From positions 2,837,001 through 2,901,000 of the forward strand of contig NC_063155.1 in NCBI RefSeq assembly GCF_020921035.1: 64,000 nt of DNA. The letters run 5' to 3'. Under the pieces are notes generated by a model, which had not been told where the DNA came from, made no database searches, and saw only the letters and a list, made by a program, of their open reading frames with translations. Below, in pieces: positions 47,655-59,053 of the stretch (position 1 is its first letter; each line of letters starts with the position of its first letter). The translations under genes and the position numbers were made by a program. The DNA comes from Rhodamnia argentea (Eukaryota; Streptophyta; Magnoliopsida; Myrtales; Myrtaceae).

Positions 47655-48604
47655 GCAGATTTGCCAGCAATTAATGGTGCGATTCCTTGTGGTCTTTGGT
47701 GTTCTTATTCTTGGATAATTCAAAAAAGGGTCAATAGTTAGGTTCTTATTCACGAAGACAGCTAAACACATACTGGCCTACTCTTTATGCATTTCGATAA
47801 CAAATTTAATAATCTTTCTCAGATATTGTGATAATTATTAACTTGTATAATTAATTTCTCAAATTGGGCTTCATTGACTGACTCTAGAAAATCGAGTGTC
47901 CTTATGTCTCTTGGGGAACAGAAATACGTGGGATATCAAATTTAATGTCAACAATCTGATCTAGGGCAACACAGTCTAGGAGTCTCGACAATCGACAATC
48001 GACAAATATGATACAAGTACATTGTCGACCCGTTTTCTAATAACTTAAAACTTTTGAAAAAAAAAAACGATTTGTCTAACATGATATTAAAGAATAGAGT
48101 AAGAGGCTAACTCTCAGTGTTCGTCCTAAACTTCATTACTCGTACTGTGTTTACGGCTCACTCACACAAAAGGGGAGCAAATAGATGAGGAGAATTATTG
48201 GAATATGTGTTAACGCTTCGCATTTCGCAGTTAAGCATAGATTCTCAACGCATGTAAGGGATTAGCTTACACATGAGGAGAATTATTGGAATATCTTATA
48301 ATCGATCATCCGTTTCCTAATAAATTTAATGTCTATCATTCAATAAATGATTTTGCCGAGGCTGTTGGGGTGTGGTTCATACTATCTGTCGACAGGGGTT
48401 CGGGAGAGCTGCCCCGATTGGCGTCTTAAGGGGGTGGCGCCCCCTGGACTCCAAAGGGATTTTATAGTTTTAGCCCATATTGTTCATTGGTAGTTTGGGT
48501 TTATGTTATTGCGTGCTTCAGTAGATGACCCCTGTTTGCTCTGTGAAGGCAGTGAAAATTTATCGACGTCTGTAATATCGTTGTTGCTTTTCCTATGTCT
48601 TAAT

Positions 48605-51600
48605 GGCCCGAGAGTGTATGTCTTCGGCAAAGGATGGTGCGAGGGAAATAAAGGGATGAAGTCCCTGGTGAGCATTCTTGAGCTTTATATGGATGCAAGT
48701 CAAGCACAAACGATTGTCTGTACCAATTGTCGTAATATATATTTTCAAGTATGCGTTACGCTTTGTGTTTAGTCTGCCATGATATGCAATTTTACTTCTC
48801 ACTTTTTCAAGATTGTAATCACTGAAATGCATTTTCGTATCAGAAGTCTAAATATGCATTAATCACGGAATGTTTCGTCAACTTTAACATGCCAATGGAT
48901 TAATAGTCGGGAAGAAAATGAGCCAACTTGGCCGAGATGGCGAGCATCGGCTTGTCCATGCCACCTGGACTGACTATCAACCGAGGCATGCCTCGAATAC
49001 TTGCTGAATGGGAAGAAGTTGCCAGATGGATTCTGGGATGAGGTTTTGACAGCTTTGGAACGCGTTGGGAAGGAAATGGGGGCTTTCTCGACGACCCTTC
49101 GAAGTCGCTTCTCCTCTCTGTTCGCTCTGGTGCTGCTGTAAGAACTCTGTCACAACTTTTATGTCCTTAATCGGTTGAACTAACCGGAAAACGAGATTGG
49201 AATCGCCAAGCATTGGATGGCTTAGCTTTTGCTCTTGAAGTAATGGTATGTAGTTAAAGGGATCTTTCGTTATCATTTGTCTTGATGCCCGAGGCATTGT
49301 TTACTGATTGTTTCGCATTGAAATGTGTACTAGATCTCCACGCCTGGCATGATGGACACTATCCTCAACCTGGGATTGAACGATGAAGCGGTCTGAAAAG
49401 TGGGGAGCGCTTTGCTTATGACTCGTACAGGCGATTCTTAGACATGTCCGGAAATGTTTTAAGTGGACTATTCTCCTTCAACTCTGTACACAAAAGAACT
49501 AGAGAACAATCTGTTGAATTATGTTATACAGTTCTGGTCACCGTCTTCCTTTCTATGAACTTTGACTTATTTAATAGTTTTTCCTGCAATCCGAAGGTAC
49601 TGGGAATTTCTCACTCCTCATTCGAGGGGAAGTTAGAAATATTGAAGAACGCAAAAGGCGTGGACCATGATACTGATTTATCAGCCGCAGATCTCAAAGA
49701 ACTGGTGGAAGAGTACAAGAAGATTTATGTCAGAGTTGGCATAGAGTTTCCTTCAGGTACTGAACGACGACCCAGCAACACATGATTAACTTAAAAAAGA
49801 AGTCAAATCGATCATTTCTGCTACTCTAACCAATTCACAGAACCAAAGACACAGCTAGAATTGGCTATAAAGGCCGTTTTCGAATCGTGGGACAACACGA
49901 GGACTATCAAGTATCGAAGCATCAATCAGATGACAGGCTTAAAGGGAGCTGCTGTGAACATCCAATGCATGGTTTTTGGTAATATGGGGAACTCCTCGGG
50001 AACTGGTGTTCTTTTCACCAGGAATCCAAGCACAGTTGACAAGAAACTCTATGGGGAGTTTCTCATCAATGCTCAGGTCAAAATGCTGGTTTTTAATGCA
50101 ATTCTTGCTTGAATTTCTGCATTAATGAGCTTTACTCGCTCATGGTTTGCTGCCTAAATATGTTCTAGGAAGAGGATGTGGTCGCGGGAATTAGAACCCG
50201 TCAGGACTTGGATTCGCTGAAAAATTGCATGCCCGAAGCTTACAATGAGGTGGTGGAGGATTGCGAAATTTTAGAAGCACATTACAAGGATATGATGGTA
50301 AAAGACCTTCCTCAAAATTGCAGGATCAATCCTATGATCCAGTACATTATGTTCTTGCTTGCATTTCTTTCCCGGCTTTCCGATGTGATCTAGAGTGACA
50401 AGTCAAAGTTGCCAATAAAGTTCTGTTAGCCTGATTCATTGGATTCTCTGTGCGACTATCGCAGAATCAGCATAATTAGCAAAATGCTAATATTAAGCTG
50501 GTACAATATTGACTTTGGCAGGACATAGAGTTCACTGTGCAAGAAAATAAGCTATGGATGTTGCAGTGCCGGACCCGAAAGAGCACTGGCGCAGGCACTG
50601 TGAAGATCGCGGTAGACATGGTTACGGAAGGGCTAATTGATAAGCGCTCTGCAATCAAGATGATGGAACCGCAGGATCTCAACCAACTTCTTCATCCACA
50701 GGTAATTGCATTGATCCAAGTCCATTTACCGTAACTGGGTCAGGAGTATCGATGAAAATAGCAGAGTCAACTTTTTGCTCTGTAGTTTGATAACCCATAT
50801 GCTTACAAGGGCAAAGTGTTCGCCACGGGTTTGCCTGCATCTCCTGGGGCTGCAGTTGGCCAGGTCGTTTTCTGTGGAGAGGATGCTGAAGTGTGGCATG
50901 CTGAAGGAAAACAAGTCATCTTGGTAATACCCTCTCACTTGCTCTCTGTATACAGATACATATGCAAACAGTAGTCCCTACCATTCTATTGATAGATAAA
51001 AGTGAATAAAGCAAAACCACGATTTTATGAGCTCTTCGGTCGAGAAGTGAAGTATGAGCAAGTTGACGAAAAACTAAGTTATGTTGCTGGTATATGGTGT
51101 CAATACAAAGTTAGGATTCTCTCAGTGACTGTTGCAATTATGTGGGTCGCGTGAGTACACAAAGTTAGGATCCTCTGAATCCGTATGAACTGACAAAAAT
51201 ATGCATCCCCAATCGTCGGTTGTCCCTTCATTGTAATTTCATTTTGCCATTTTGCTCTATTCTTTGCAAAAGGTAAGAACAGAGGCTAGCGCAGAGGATG
51301 TTGGAGGAATGCATGCCGCTGCCGGTATTTTGATAGCTAGAGGCGGCATGACATCGCATGCCGCAGTTGTGGCGCTTGGGTGGGGAAAGTGTTGTGTCTG
51401 TGGATGCTCCAATATGCAGGTCGATGACACTGGGAAGGTACAACGCAGAAACCTTTGGGGAATATTGAAAAGTAGGAATTCGTGGTGTAAAGATTATACT
51501 TTTTGCAGGTACTTGTGATAGGTGACCTGGTAATCAAGGAAGGAGAACGGATTTCGCTCAACGGGTCAACAGGCGAAGTGATACTGCGAAGACAATGTCT

Positions 51601-54600
51601 CTCTCCTCCAGCTTTGAGCATGGATTTCGACACCTTTATGTCATGGGCTGACAAAAGAAGGCTTCTCAAGGTGCTTCCTTAATTGATAAACAGATATCAG
51701 AGCATTCTGTTGATTTTGTGCTGTCAACATGAAATAAGTTCTAACATGTACGTCAGTACAATGCTCGCAAAGTCATGGCTAATGCTGACACACCTGAAGA
51801 TGCTGCAACACCAAGAAAAAACGGTGCTCAGGGCGTTGGACCTTGCAGAACCAGGCACATGGTATTCAGTTTGCTGTTGTACTGTAATTCATGTAATTGC
51901 TTGATTTTCTGCAACATTGTCTTGCTACAAAGCTGTATCAGTTGTTCTAATTGACAGTTTATTTGCTGTGTGATCAGTTTTTCGCTTCTTGAAGAGAGGA
52001 TAAAGTATATGAGAAAGATGATCATGGCTGTGACGCCGGAACAGAGGAAAGCGGCGCTGAAGAGGTTGCTTCCTTTCAGCTATCGGATTTTGCGGGAATT
52101 TTCCGTGCAATGGATGGTACCATTCTTTCGCTCATCAACAATTAAGCAATTTGATGCAAGTTCTCTCAAAGCTACTCTTCATTGGCCAGTCTCTCATGAC
52201 CTCCTCCTTTTTAGCATTGCACCGTAATTTTCTCTACTTCAGGTCTTCCTGTGACTATTTGTCTATTAGACCCGCCACTTCATGAGTTCCTCCCTGAAGG
52301 CAACATTGAGGATATCGTCAATGAATTGACAACAGAGACTGGTATTAGTCAGGAAGAAATCCTGTCAAAGATCGAGAAATTGTCCGAAGTTAACCCGATG
52401 CTTGGTCTTAGAGGCTGCAGGTTTGTGGTACACCTAGAGTACATTCATGCGACGATCTATGACGTTCTAAAGATTCAGTTTCTATTATTAATTTTAGCTG
52501 ACTCACTAAATGTTCCTTCAATTTTCAATCTGATTTGTACCTGCTGTACTGAAGTGGCATCTTTCGATGGAAATCCCCAAGACAGAATCAGAAACACTTC
52601 TGTCTTCCTTTTTTATGTATGTTGATCACAATTGACAGATTATCAACTAAGGCATCCAATCTGCACCTTATCAACTGAGGCATCACGGTCCTTCCCGAGG
52701 TAATGGTTCCGCTCTTTCGAATGCCTGAGGTATCAGTTCTTCGATTACCTGCTACCTAATTTTTCCACTACATTCCAACCAAAAGAAATTACAGTCCATT
52801 ATTGTGACGCCCGGGAAATTTGGCCTATGTAAATTTGCCCGAATTCAATAAAAAGGGAGAGAATTGAATTTTAGTCGGTGCAAATTTTTGGATCGCAAGG
52901 ACGTAAACGACAAATTTGGACGAGTCCCGAAATGTCGTTCGGTTTCGATTGGATCTCGAAACCGTGGTCGCCGCGACTTAGGATTTTTAATCCTCGCGCC
53001 TAAAATTTTCCGGACCGAACCTAGCCCGTGAAAATCCAAATTTCAGTCCTAATCGATTGAGCCAAAAATCCGATCAATCCCGATTTGTCGAATTACGAAA
53101 CCGCCCTTGGATATTATTCATATGAGACAAAAAATCATTAAAATTGAAGAGATGTGTGGGCCCCATTTCCAGTCAAACCAGCCCCCCAAGTCAAACCCAC
53201 GTGACTCTTCTTTCTCTCTTCTCTCTCTCTCCCACGCTGGTCTTCCTCCCCTGTTCACTGTGCGACCACCACCCCCACCGTGCAAACCTGTCCTCCTCCA
53301 GCCTTCTTCGTCTGACCACCAGCCCCGAGTGACACCACCACCGCACCGCCGCCTTGCTGCCACCTCGTCGCCACCTCCTCCGGCCGCCGTTCGCCGCCGC
53401 GAGCAGCCCACAGAAGCCCGGCGGATTTCTGCTCTGTTTTCGCTGCAGGGAGTCGCAGCTCTGTTTCAGCCACCCCGAGCCCCTTCCGACCGTCCCCAAG
53501 TGTCGCGCCGTCGCCCCTCCGCCCCCTCTAGCCGTCGCCACCGCCGCGCCACGCCACTGCCGTCCACAGCAGCTCGAGGAAGCCGGAACAGCCCCTCCTG
53601 CTCTGTTTCGCGCCGAGCTGCTGTCCGCCGCCCTCCGCCGCGTTTCAGCCGCACCCACCGGCCTCCGGCCACCCCAACTCGTCGCCCTCCCTCTCTAGTT
53701 GTCCCAAGAAGTCGCCGGAATCCGATCGACGCCCATAGAGCCCCGAATCAGCCCCGGCAGCCTCCCCTGTTTTCAAACCCGATTACCCCTGTTTTGCGCC
53801 GGTTCTGCTCAGCCGTGGTTCGGCCGCCTCCGGCCGTCCGCCGCCGCTTCCGACGCCACCCACAGCTTCCCCGGAGACCCCTGACCGAGGCCCAATCTTT
53901 CCCCCAGCCTTTGGCCGCCCGGAACCACCCAAAACAGTCCCCACAGTCACTGTTCTGCTCTGTTTTATTCTGCCCGGGTACTGTTCACCGCCGGCCGGCC
54001 ATTGTTCCGGCAAGCTCCGGCCGCCACCCCCGAGTCCCGTGCCACCTTCCCGAAGTGTCGCCAAGTCATTCGGGCCGTCCCAGACCGGGTTGAAGTCGAA
54101 GTTCAAGTTAAGTCGCGGACCGCCTTTAATCGTCGTCGGGCCGGGCCGAGTTCGCGTCGCCGCCGCTCGAGTTGAGACCACCCGAGCAATTAAAATTGTG
54201 AGTTACCCCCTAACTCTTGGGTAGGACGCTAATTGCGTTCGGATTAGTTTAATTAGATTATTAGGTGTTTAGGTAGCTCAATTAGGGCCGGTTTAGGTTA
54301 GAAAATTGGTTTAGGTTCAATGGCCCTAATTGGTTAAGTTGGTCTAATTAGTTCGGATTCTATGTCTAATTATATTAGATTGATTGATTGATCTGATTGT
54401 TTGCATTGATTGATCGCGAGCGAGCGATAGGTCAGAGACGAGTGCGCAATTGGAATTGAAATTGGGATTAATAATCGATCGGCCGCAATTGATTAATTTA
54501 ATTATTGAATTATTGGCCGTGAGTGCCGGTTTGGCTGTTGATTGCCGTGGGGGTCCGATTAGAAGTTAATCGCCCCAAATTGCCTGGTGTGTCGGTCGAT

Positions 54601-57017
54601 TTAAATTGCGCATTCATGTGACCACGTATGAGATAAAATTGCATGTTTTTGCACGAAAACGGCCTTGGGCCAAGTATTTGAACATGCGAGTATGAGCATT
54701 CGACCTAAATCCAAGAAATGAACCGGCTGGTTGTCGGATGTGCTTGAGTGGTTATATGATGGGTGTAAACCGTGCCAATCGTATGGGATCCCGACAAGTT
54801 CGTACCGTGCCGGTCGTACGGAACCACACGACTTGTCGGAAGCACGTCAATTCGTGCCCGTGCCAGTCGTACGGATCACACGAATTGTCGGATGCCGGTC
54901 GCGACTTGTGACGGACCGACGCTCCTTTTTGGAATGCCTGTCTGCTATGCCGTGCTAGTTGCACAAGATACATATCTTTCGATCGCCGTCGCCGGAAGTA
55001 AGGGACGATGCCTGGTCCCGCCGGTAGACACCGCCGGTCGTAGTGTTGGGGCCACACCGGTCGTGTGCGCCAACCACGCCCGTCGCGTGGGTCACCGATT
55101 AATAAATGGACTACGTGTGGTGTCCTGTGCATGTAAGTCTTGTAATGCTTTGCAGTGTGTTGAATCGGTTTGGTTGGTTGATTGTTAAGTCAAGTCCGCA
55201 TTGCATTATGTGTGGCCTGGAGGGTAAGCTTGCATGTGGTTGAAATATCTGTTACGTGTTGATGTGGCTGCTTATTAGGGTGTCTGAGCGAATCAACGTC
55301 CTAACCGAGCTTAGGCGTTGGCTCACCGAGATTAATTTCTCACCCCGTCGTGGTTAACAATTTTCAGGCGATCTTGAAGGCCGTGGACGTTAAACCGAGA
55401 GGATTGTGGTAGGATTTTTGGGAGTAGACGAAGGATTAACCTTAGCCGACCTTGTGTCTTTTTGAGGTCTTAGTGAGCCGCCCCGAAGAATGGGGTTGTA
55501 CATATTTACCGTAGCTCGGTAGGGTTAAGATTCGTCTGCTTTGACTGTTTAATGAAATTGTCTTTTGTGAATTGACTGTGGTGTTTTCCTACTGAACTAT
55601 CCCTGCTGATTTTGTTTGTTTGGGAGTTGCACGTTCCGCATGCGCCGAAATTTTTCGTAGGTCGATAGTCTACCTGGGATGCTATCATTCATGACCTGAG
55701 GCGAGTAAGGTAGGGATGTCGCGAGCTCGAGAGTCGGGGCGTGACAATTATGCATCAGAAGCGGAGAGCAATCATTTCAACATTGAACGACATCATAGCA
55801 TGTGGACGGTAGACAGTATGCAGTATTTCCATTCTGAGGTGAAGGCATGCTCTAAATGTTAAACGTGCAGGAGGAGCTGGAGCATCAGGTCACTCTGATG
55901 CAAAGTGTGGCGAAGGTAGCGTTCTTTCATAAGCTGTGATGTCGGGACCATGATTGAGGTCCCAAGGGCATGCTTTGTTGCGGATGAGGTATGAAAGAAC
56001 GAATCATCCCTGCATTTTCTTCTCCATCCATTTCCAAGTTGCAAGTTTGTCTTGATTCAATCTTTTTCTTCTCCTCTGATTCGATAATGGTAGACAGCGA
56101 AGAACGCGGAGTTCTTCTCCTTCGGGACGAACGATCTCACGCGGATGGCTCTTGGGTACAGTAGGGACAATGTCGGGAAGTTCTTGCCTACTTATATCTG
56201 AGAGGGCATTTTGCAAACTGATCCATTCGACCTGATCATTCATCATCCTTCTAAGCTGTAACTACAACCGTGTCGAAAGTAACTTGCCGGTACTTGATCA
56301 GAACGGCGTGGGGGAACTGATGAAGATTGCGATAGAGAAGGGACCGAAAGCTAGGCCTGCCTTAAAGGTAATGAACAAATCCTGCCTAACACATGTCAGC
56401 GAAGGACTAGTGAACATTTCGAGAGTAGGTTCAAAGAATTCGCGGTATCATAGTCTTGAATTTTCAGTCTCATGACTCGCCATCAGAAGTTCATGCTTAA
56501 TTCGTTTTTGTCAACGCCGAAACGAGCAAGTCGGTCATTTCTGGTGTCATTTTTAGGAGGAATCAGACTCTATAGTTTCCTATCATATATAGGAGGTTAG
56601 CCAGCTTGCTGTTTCTAAAACAGGTCAGAATATCCGGGGAGCACAGTGGAGAAACCTTCTTCCGTCGCAGTCTTCGCGGAGGTTGGGCTCGACTACGTCT
56701 CCTGTTCGCCATTTAGGTAAGAGCGATTTTCTTCATCCTCAAGTTTCAGTTTGATTTAGCTTCTGGACATCCCTAGAGACGCTACAAATCTACGGACTAA
56801 ATTCGTTTCGCGAAAATTAGAGTTTGTCACATGATTTAGTGAACCGAGTCAGTTAAGTAATGGCATTGTCCCTACTATTGCTGTAGTTGTCTTTAATATT
56901 GTGTTTACCCAAGTTGTGTTATTTTCTGTAATTTTACCTGATAAATTGGTGATGCATTGACACTCTTGAAACAGGGTTCCTATTGCAAGGCTTGCTGCAG
57001 CTCAAGTTGCTCTATGA
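48605..57017 (+). pseudogene. PPDK: Pyruvate, phosphate dikinase (PPDK) pseudogene, near full length
   Basis: The family makes phosphoenolpyruvate from pyruvate, ATP and phosphate. Exon-like blocks end near 48667, then: 48907-49137, 49334-49457, 49597-49756, 49841-50076, 50169-50297, 50522-50701, 50786-50923, 51273-51437, 51509-51670, 51757-51861, 51978-52116, 52253-52420, about 52670-52720, 55871-55988, 56094-56367, 56624-56716, 56975-57017. Recognisable order: [89 protein letters not shown]. Defects: a 2-base loss at about 48990, a 1-base loss at about 49090, TGA at 49395, an extra T at about 51990, a shift at about 52080, a shift and internal loss at 55910-55950, TGA at about 56201 (TYI*EGIL), about 60 extra bases after DPFD, and a shift at about 56665. 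Changed residues include LCRTEHM to PCRTRHM, TIRLLD to TICLLD and catalytic GICGEHGGE to RISGEHSGE. Introns are retained, so it was not retroposed. Confidence 0.93.
52803..55746. mobile_element. Solo LTR (gypsy-type) inserted in the PPDK pseudogene
   Basis: 2944 bp bounded by TGTGACGCCCGGG and GGGGCGTGACA (inverted ends TGTGACGCCC) and flanked by perfect ATTAT duplications (52798-52802 and 55747-55751). There is no primer-binding site, polypurine tract, gag or pol, so it is a single LTR left after LTR-LTR recombination. It contains a GC-rich, Pro/Arg-coding-looking block (53230-54180) open in several frames on both strands, and a tandem motif region at 54768-54900 ('gtgccggtcgtacgga' type units). 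PPDK homology stops shortly before it (...MVPLFRMPE) and resumes shortly after (EELEHQVTLMQ). Confidence 0.9.
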
Positions 57018-58393
57018 AGAGTAGAGTTGGCTATATTCTCCTCTGTTTTTTTTCGGTCGTCTCAATGACAGATAAATTCTTAATAGTTAAAATAATATAT
57101 CCTTCTAAGATGTCCATGGTATGATCAATTCCTTTTAACAAATGTAATAACGCGAGTTCCAGGCACGCGCGGCCTGTCTGTGAGCTCTGCAGCACTCCAT
57201 CTTGACAAGCCTCATTTGAATTTCTGTCATATGGATTGATCAGTACATTGTGCGTCTTTCTTTGCAAAAATTAGGCTAAGGTAGGTCTTCCGAGTTCTAT
57301 GGATTTTTCCATTGCTTTGAATGGATTTGCCGCACGGATCGTTACAATACGATGCAATCTTTCAGGCGAGGCCTTCAATTTCGCGACACTTCACAACGTT
57401 CACTCTCGTCTCATACGAGAATCTTGTATCGTTGCCTTGATCACTGACGATCGATGACCCCAGTTTTTTGGGCTCCATTTATTTGATGGAAAATGAATTG
57501 TTCAGAGAATATTTTCCTAAAAACGATTATTTATATCGCTTGAAATAACAAATTATGTTTAAACATTTTCATAAATGATGAAAGCACTTGTTATTTCATT
57601 TATTTATATGAGAGATACAGGCGATCATTTTCAAAAAAAAATATTTTTTAAATTATTTATCTTTTACAAAATAAACACATTTGGTGTCACAATGAAATTT
57701 CATGTATATTCCAGGGTCGTGTGTCGTAATTTGTTTTCCCTATAAAGTATCGCCCTCGTCATTTGGATCGATGTGTTACTCACTTGGCCCTCCACACTTC
57801 ATAATTGACGTAACCCGTGGACCGAGCAGTGTAGGAGACCCACCAGTGCACAACAAACATGATACCTTTTCATCCATCAGTCCACCATCCCATAGCCTAA
57901 AAATAACATCAATATGCAACACGATATGCCGACTCAAAATATAGAAAAAATCTTACCATATTAAGATACGTTATATACATGATAAACTGCCATTTTTATG
58001 ATTATTTCAATTAAAATAATTTAATTCAAATCCACAAATAGATAAATAAAAAAAAGAACTTAAAATAAATTTACACTATAAATATTAATCCATCAATTAT
58101 TAATATTATTCCTTACTTCAAAGCGCTGATCACGTGTCAAATATCTCATGCCTGTTAACCACGTATCGACTACATGGCGAAGCATGTGTCCGACACACAT
58201 CACCGACGTGGACGTCAGAAAAGCGTACATACTTCCCAACTGATAGCTGGTCTGAATCCAAGTAATAGGCAAAGTCAACTTGACCAATCAAGCTCACTAC
58301 TTTCCAAGAATCTGTGAGACCGACACTAATGTCCCCCGAAAGCCAGGAATTCCCCGGCAATTCAGATGTGCTCATGACGCCCATATACCGAAA
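57018..58393. other. Intergenic, nothing recognised
   Basis: 3' flank of the PPDK pseudogene and spacer. Short frames such as 57702-57944 and 58130-58384 show no domain. AT-rich tracts at about 57530-57680 and 57950-58120. Confidence 0.5.
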
Positions 58394-58402
58394 CCATGCA
58401 AA

Positions 58403-58469
<67 letters not shown>

Positions 58470-58504
58470 ACTACAACGAAATCAAGAGTGATCCATGCAA
58501 AATC

Positions 58505-58536
<32 letters not shown>

Positions 58537-58584
58537 GGGGGGAGGGGGGGCGAGAGGGGGACTACAACGAAATCAAGAGTGATC
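58394..58584. repeat. Tandemly duplicated compound microsatellite (TA)n(GA)n(G)n
   Basis: Two adjacent copies, 58394-58492 and 58493-58584. Each runs from 'ccatgcaaaatcatata' through a TA run, a GA run and a G-rich run to 'gggactacaacgaaatcaag' and 'agtgatc'. The repeat lengths differ between copies, showing slippage after duplication. Confidence 0.92.
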
Positions 58585-59053
58585 GATTCTCGATCCGATC
58601 CCACTCAAAAACCGGAAGGAACACGAAGGAGCATAAAGTCCATTTCCCATGGTGTCACGGTGAAAACCAGGAGTAGAAAGATCAGAAGCAATTGAATACC
58701 ATAAAAAATTTTCCAGCTGCAAATCTTAAGGCACACAACAGAAAGAAAAACCGTCCAATGCGACTTCTCGTCTTGCTTTTCTCTGTCATTGAAATTCAGA
58801 AGACTCCACCTTATTAAGAACAGCATGCAACAAATCTATTTAGTCTTACATGCATGCAGACATTTGAAAACACCAAAATAACCTTACGTTTCTTTCCACT
58901 TCGGCTAATTAAAACCTAATTAGAAAGCTATGGCGCCTGAAAGAAAAATATCAACAGAGTTCACAACCCAGAAAATGCATGTCCCCAGGAACTCTGGAAA
59001 AAAGATTAAATTAAAGAAAGATCTGAACTTTCCATAGAGAGCCCCTTCTCTTT
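58585..59053. other. 3' flank of the FBL4-like gene
   Basis: Probable 3' untranslated region and downstream sequence of the minus-strand F-box gene. No other gene seen. Confidence 0.5.

Larger units (their letters stand above)
43490..48340. repeat. Segmental tandem duplication, unit B (carboxypeptidase gene B)
   Basis: Collinear with unit A (36600-42290) through the 3' flank, all nine exons, the introns and the 5' flank. The right end lies close to the beginning of the dikinase pseudogene region. It lacks the foldback insertion found upstream of gene A. Confidence 0.88.

Noticed and set aside
53107..54093. 328-residue Pro/Arg-rich open reading frame (and several overlapping frames on both strands)
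   Set aside because: It lies inside the solo LTR, is GC-rich low-complexity sequence, has no domain, and equally long frames exist on the opposite strand (for example 53191-53658).
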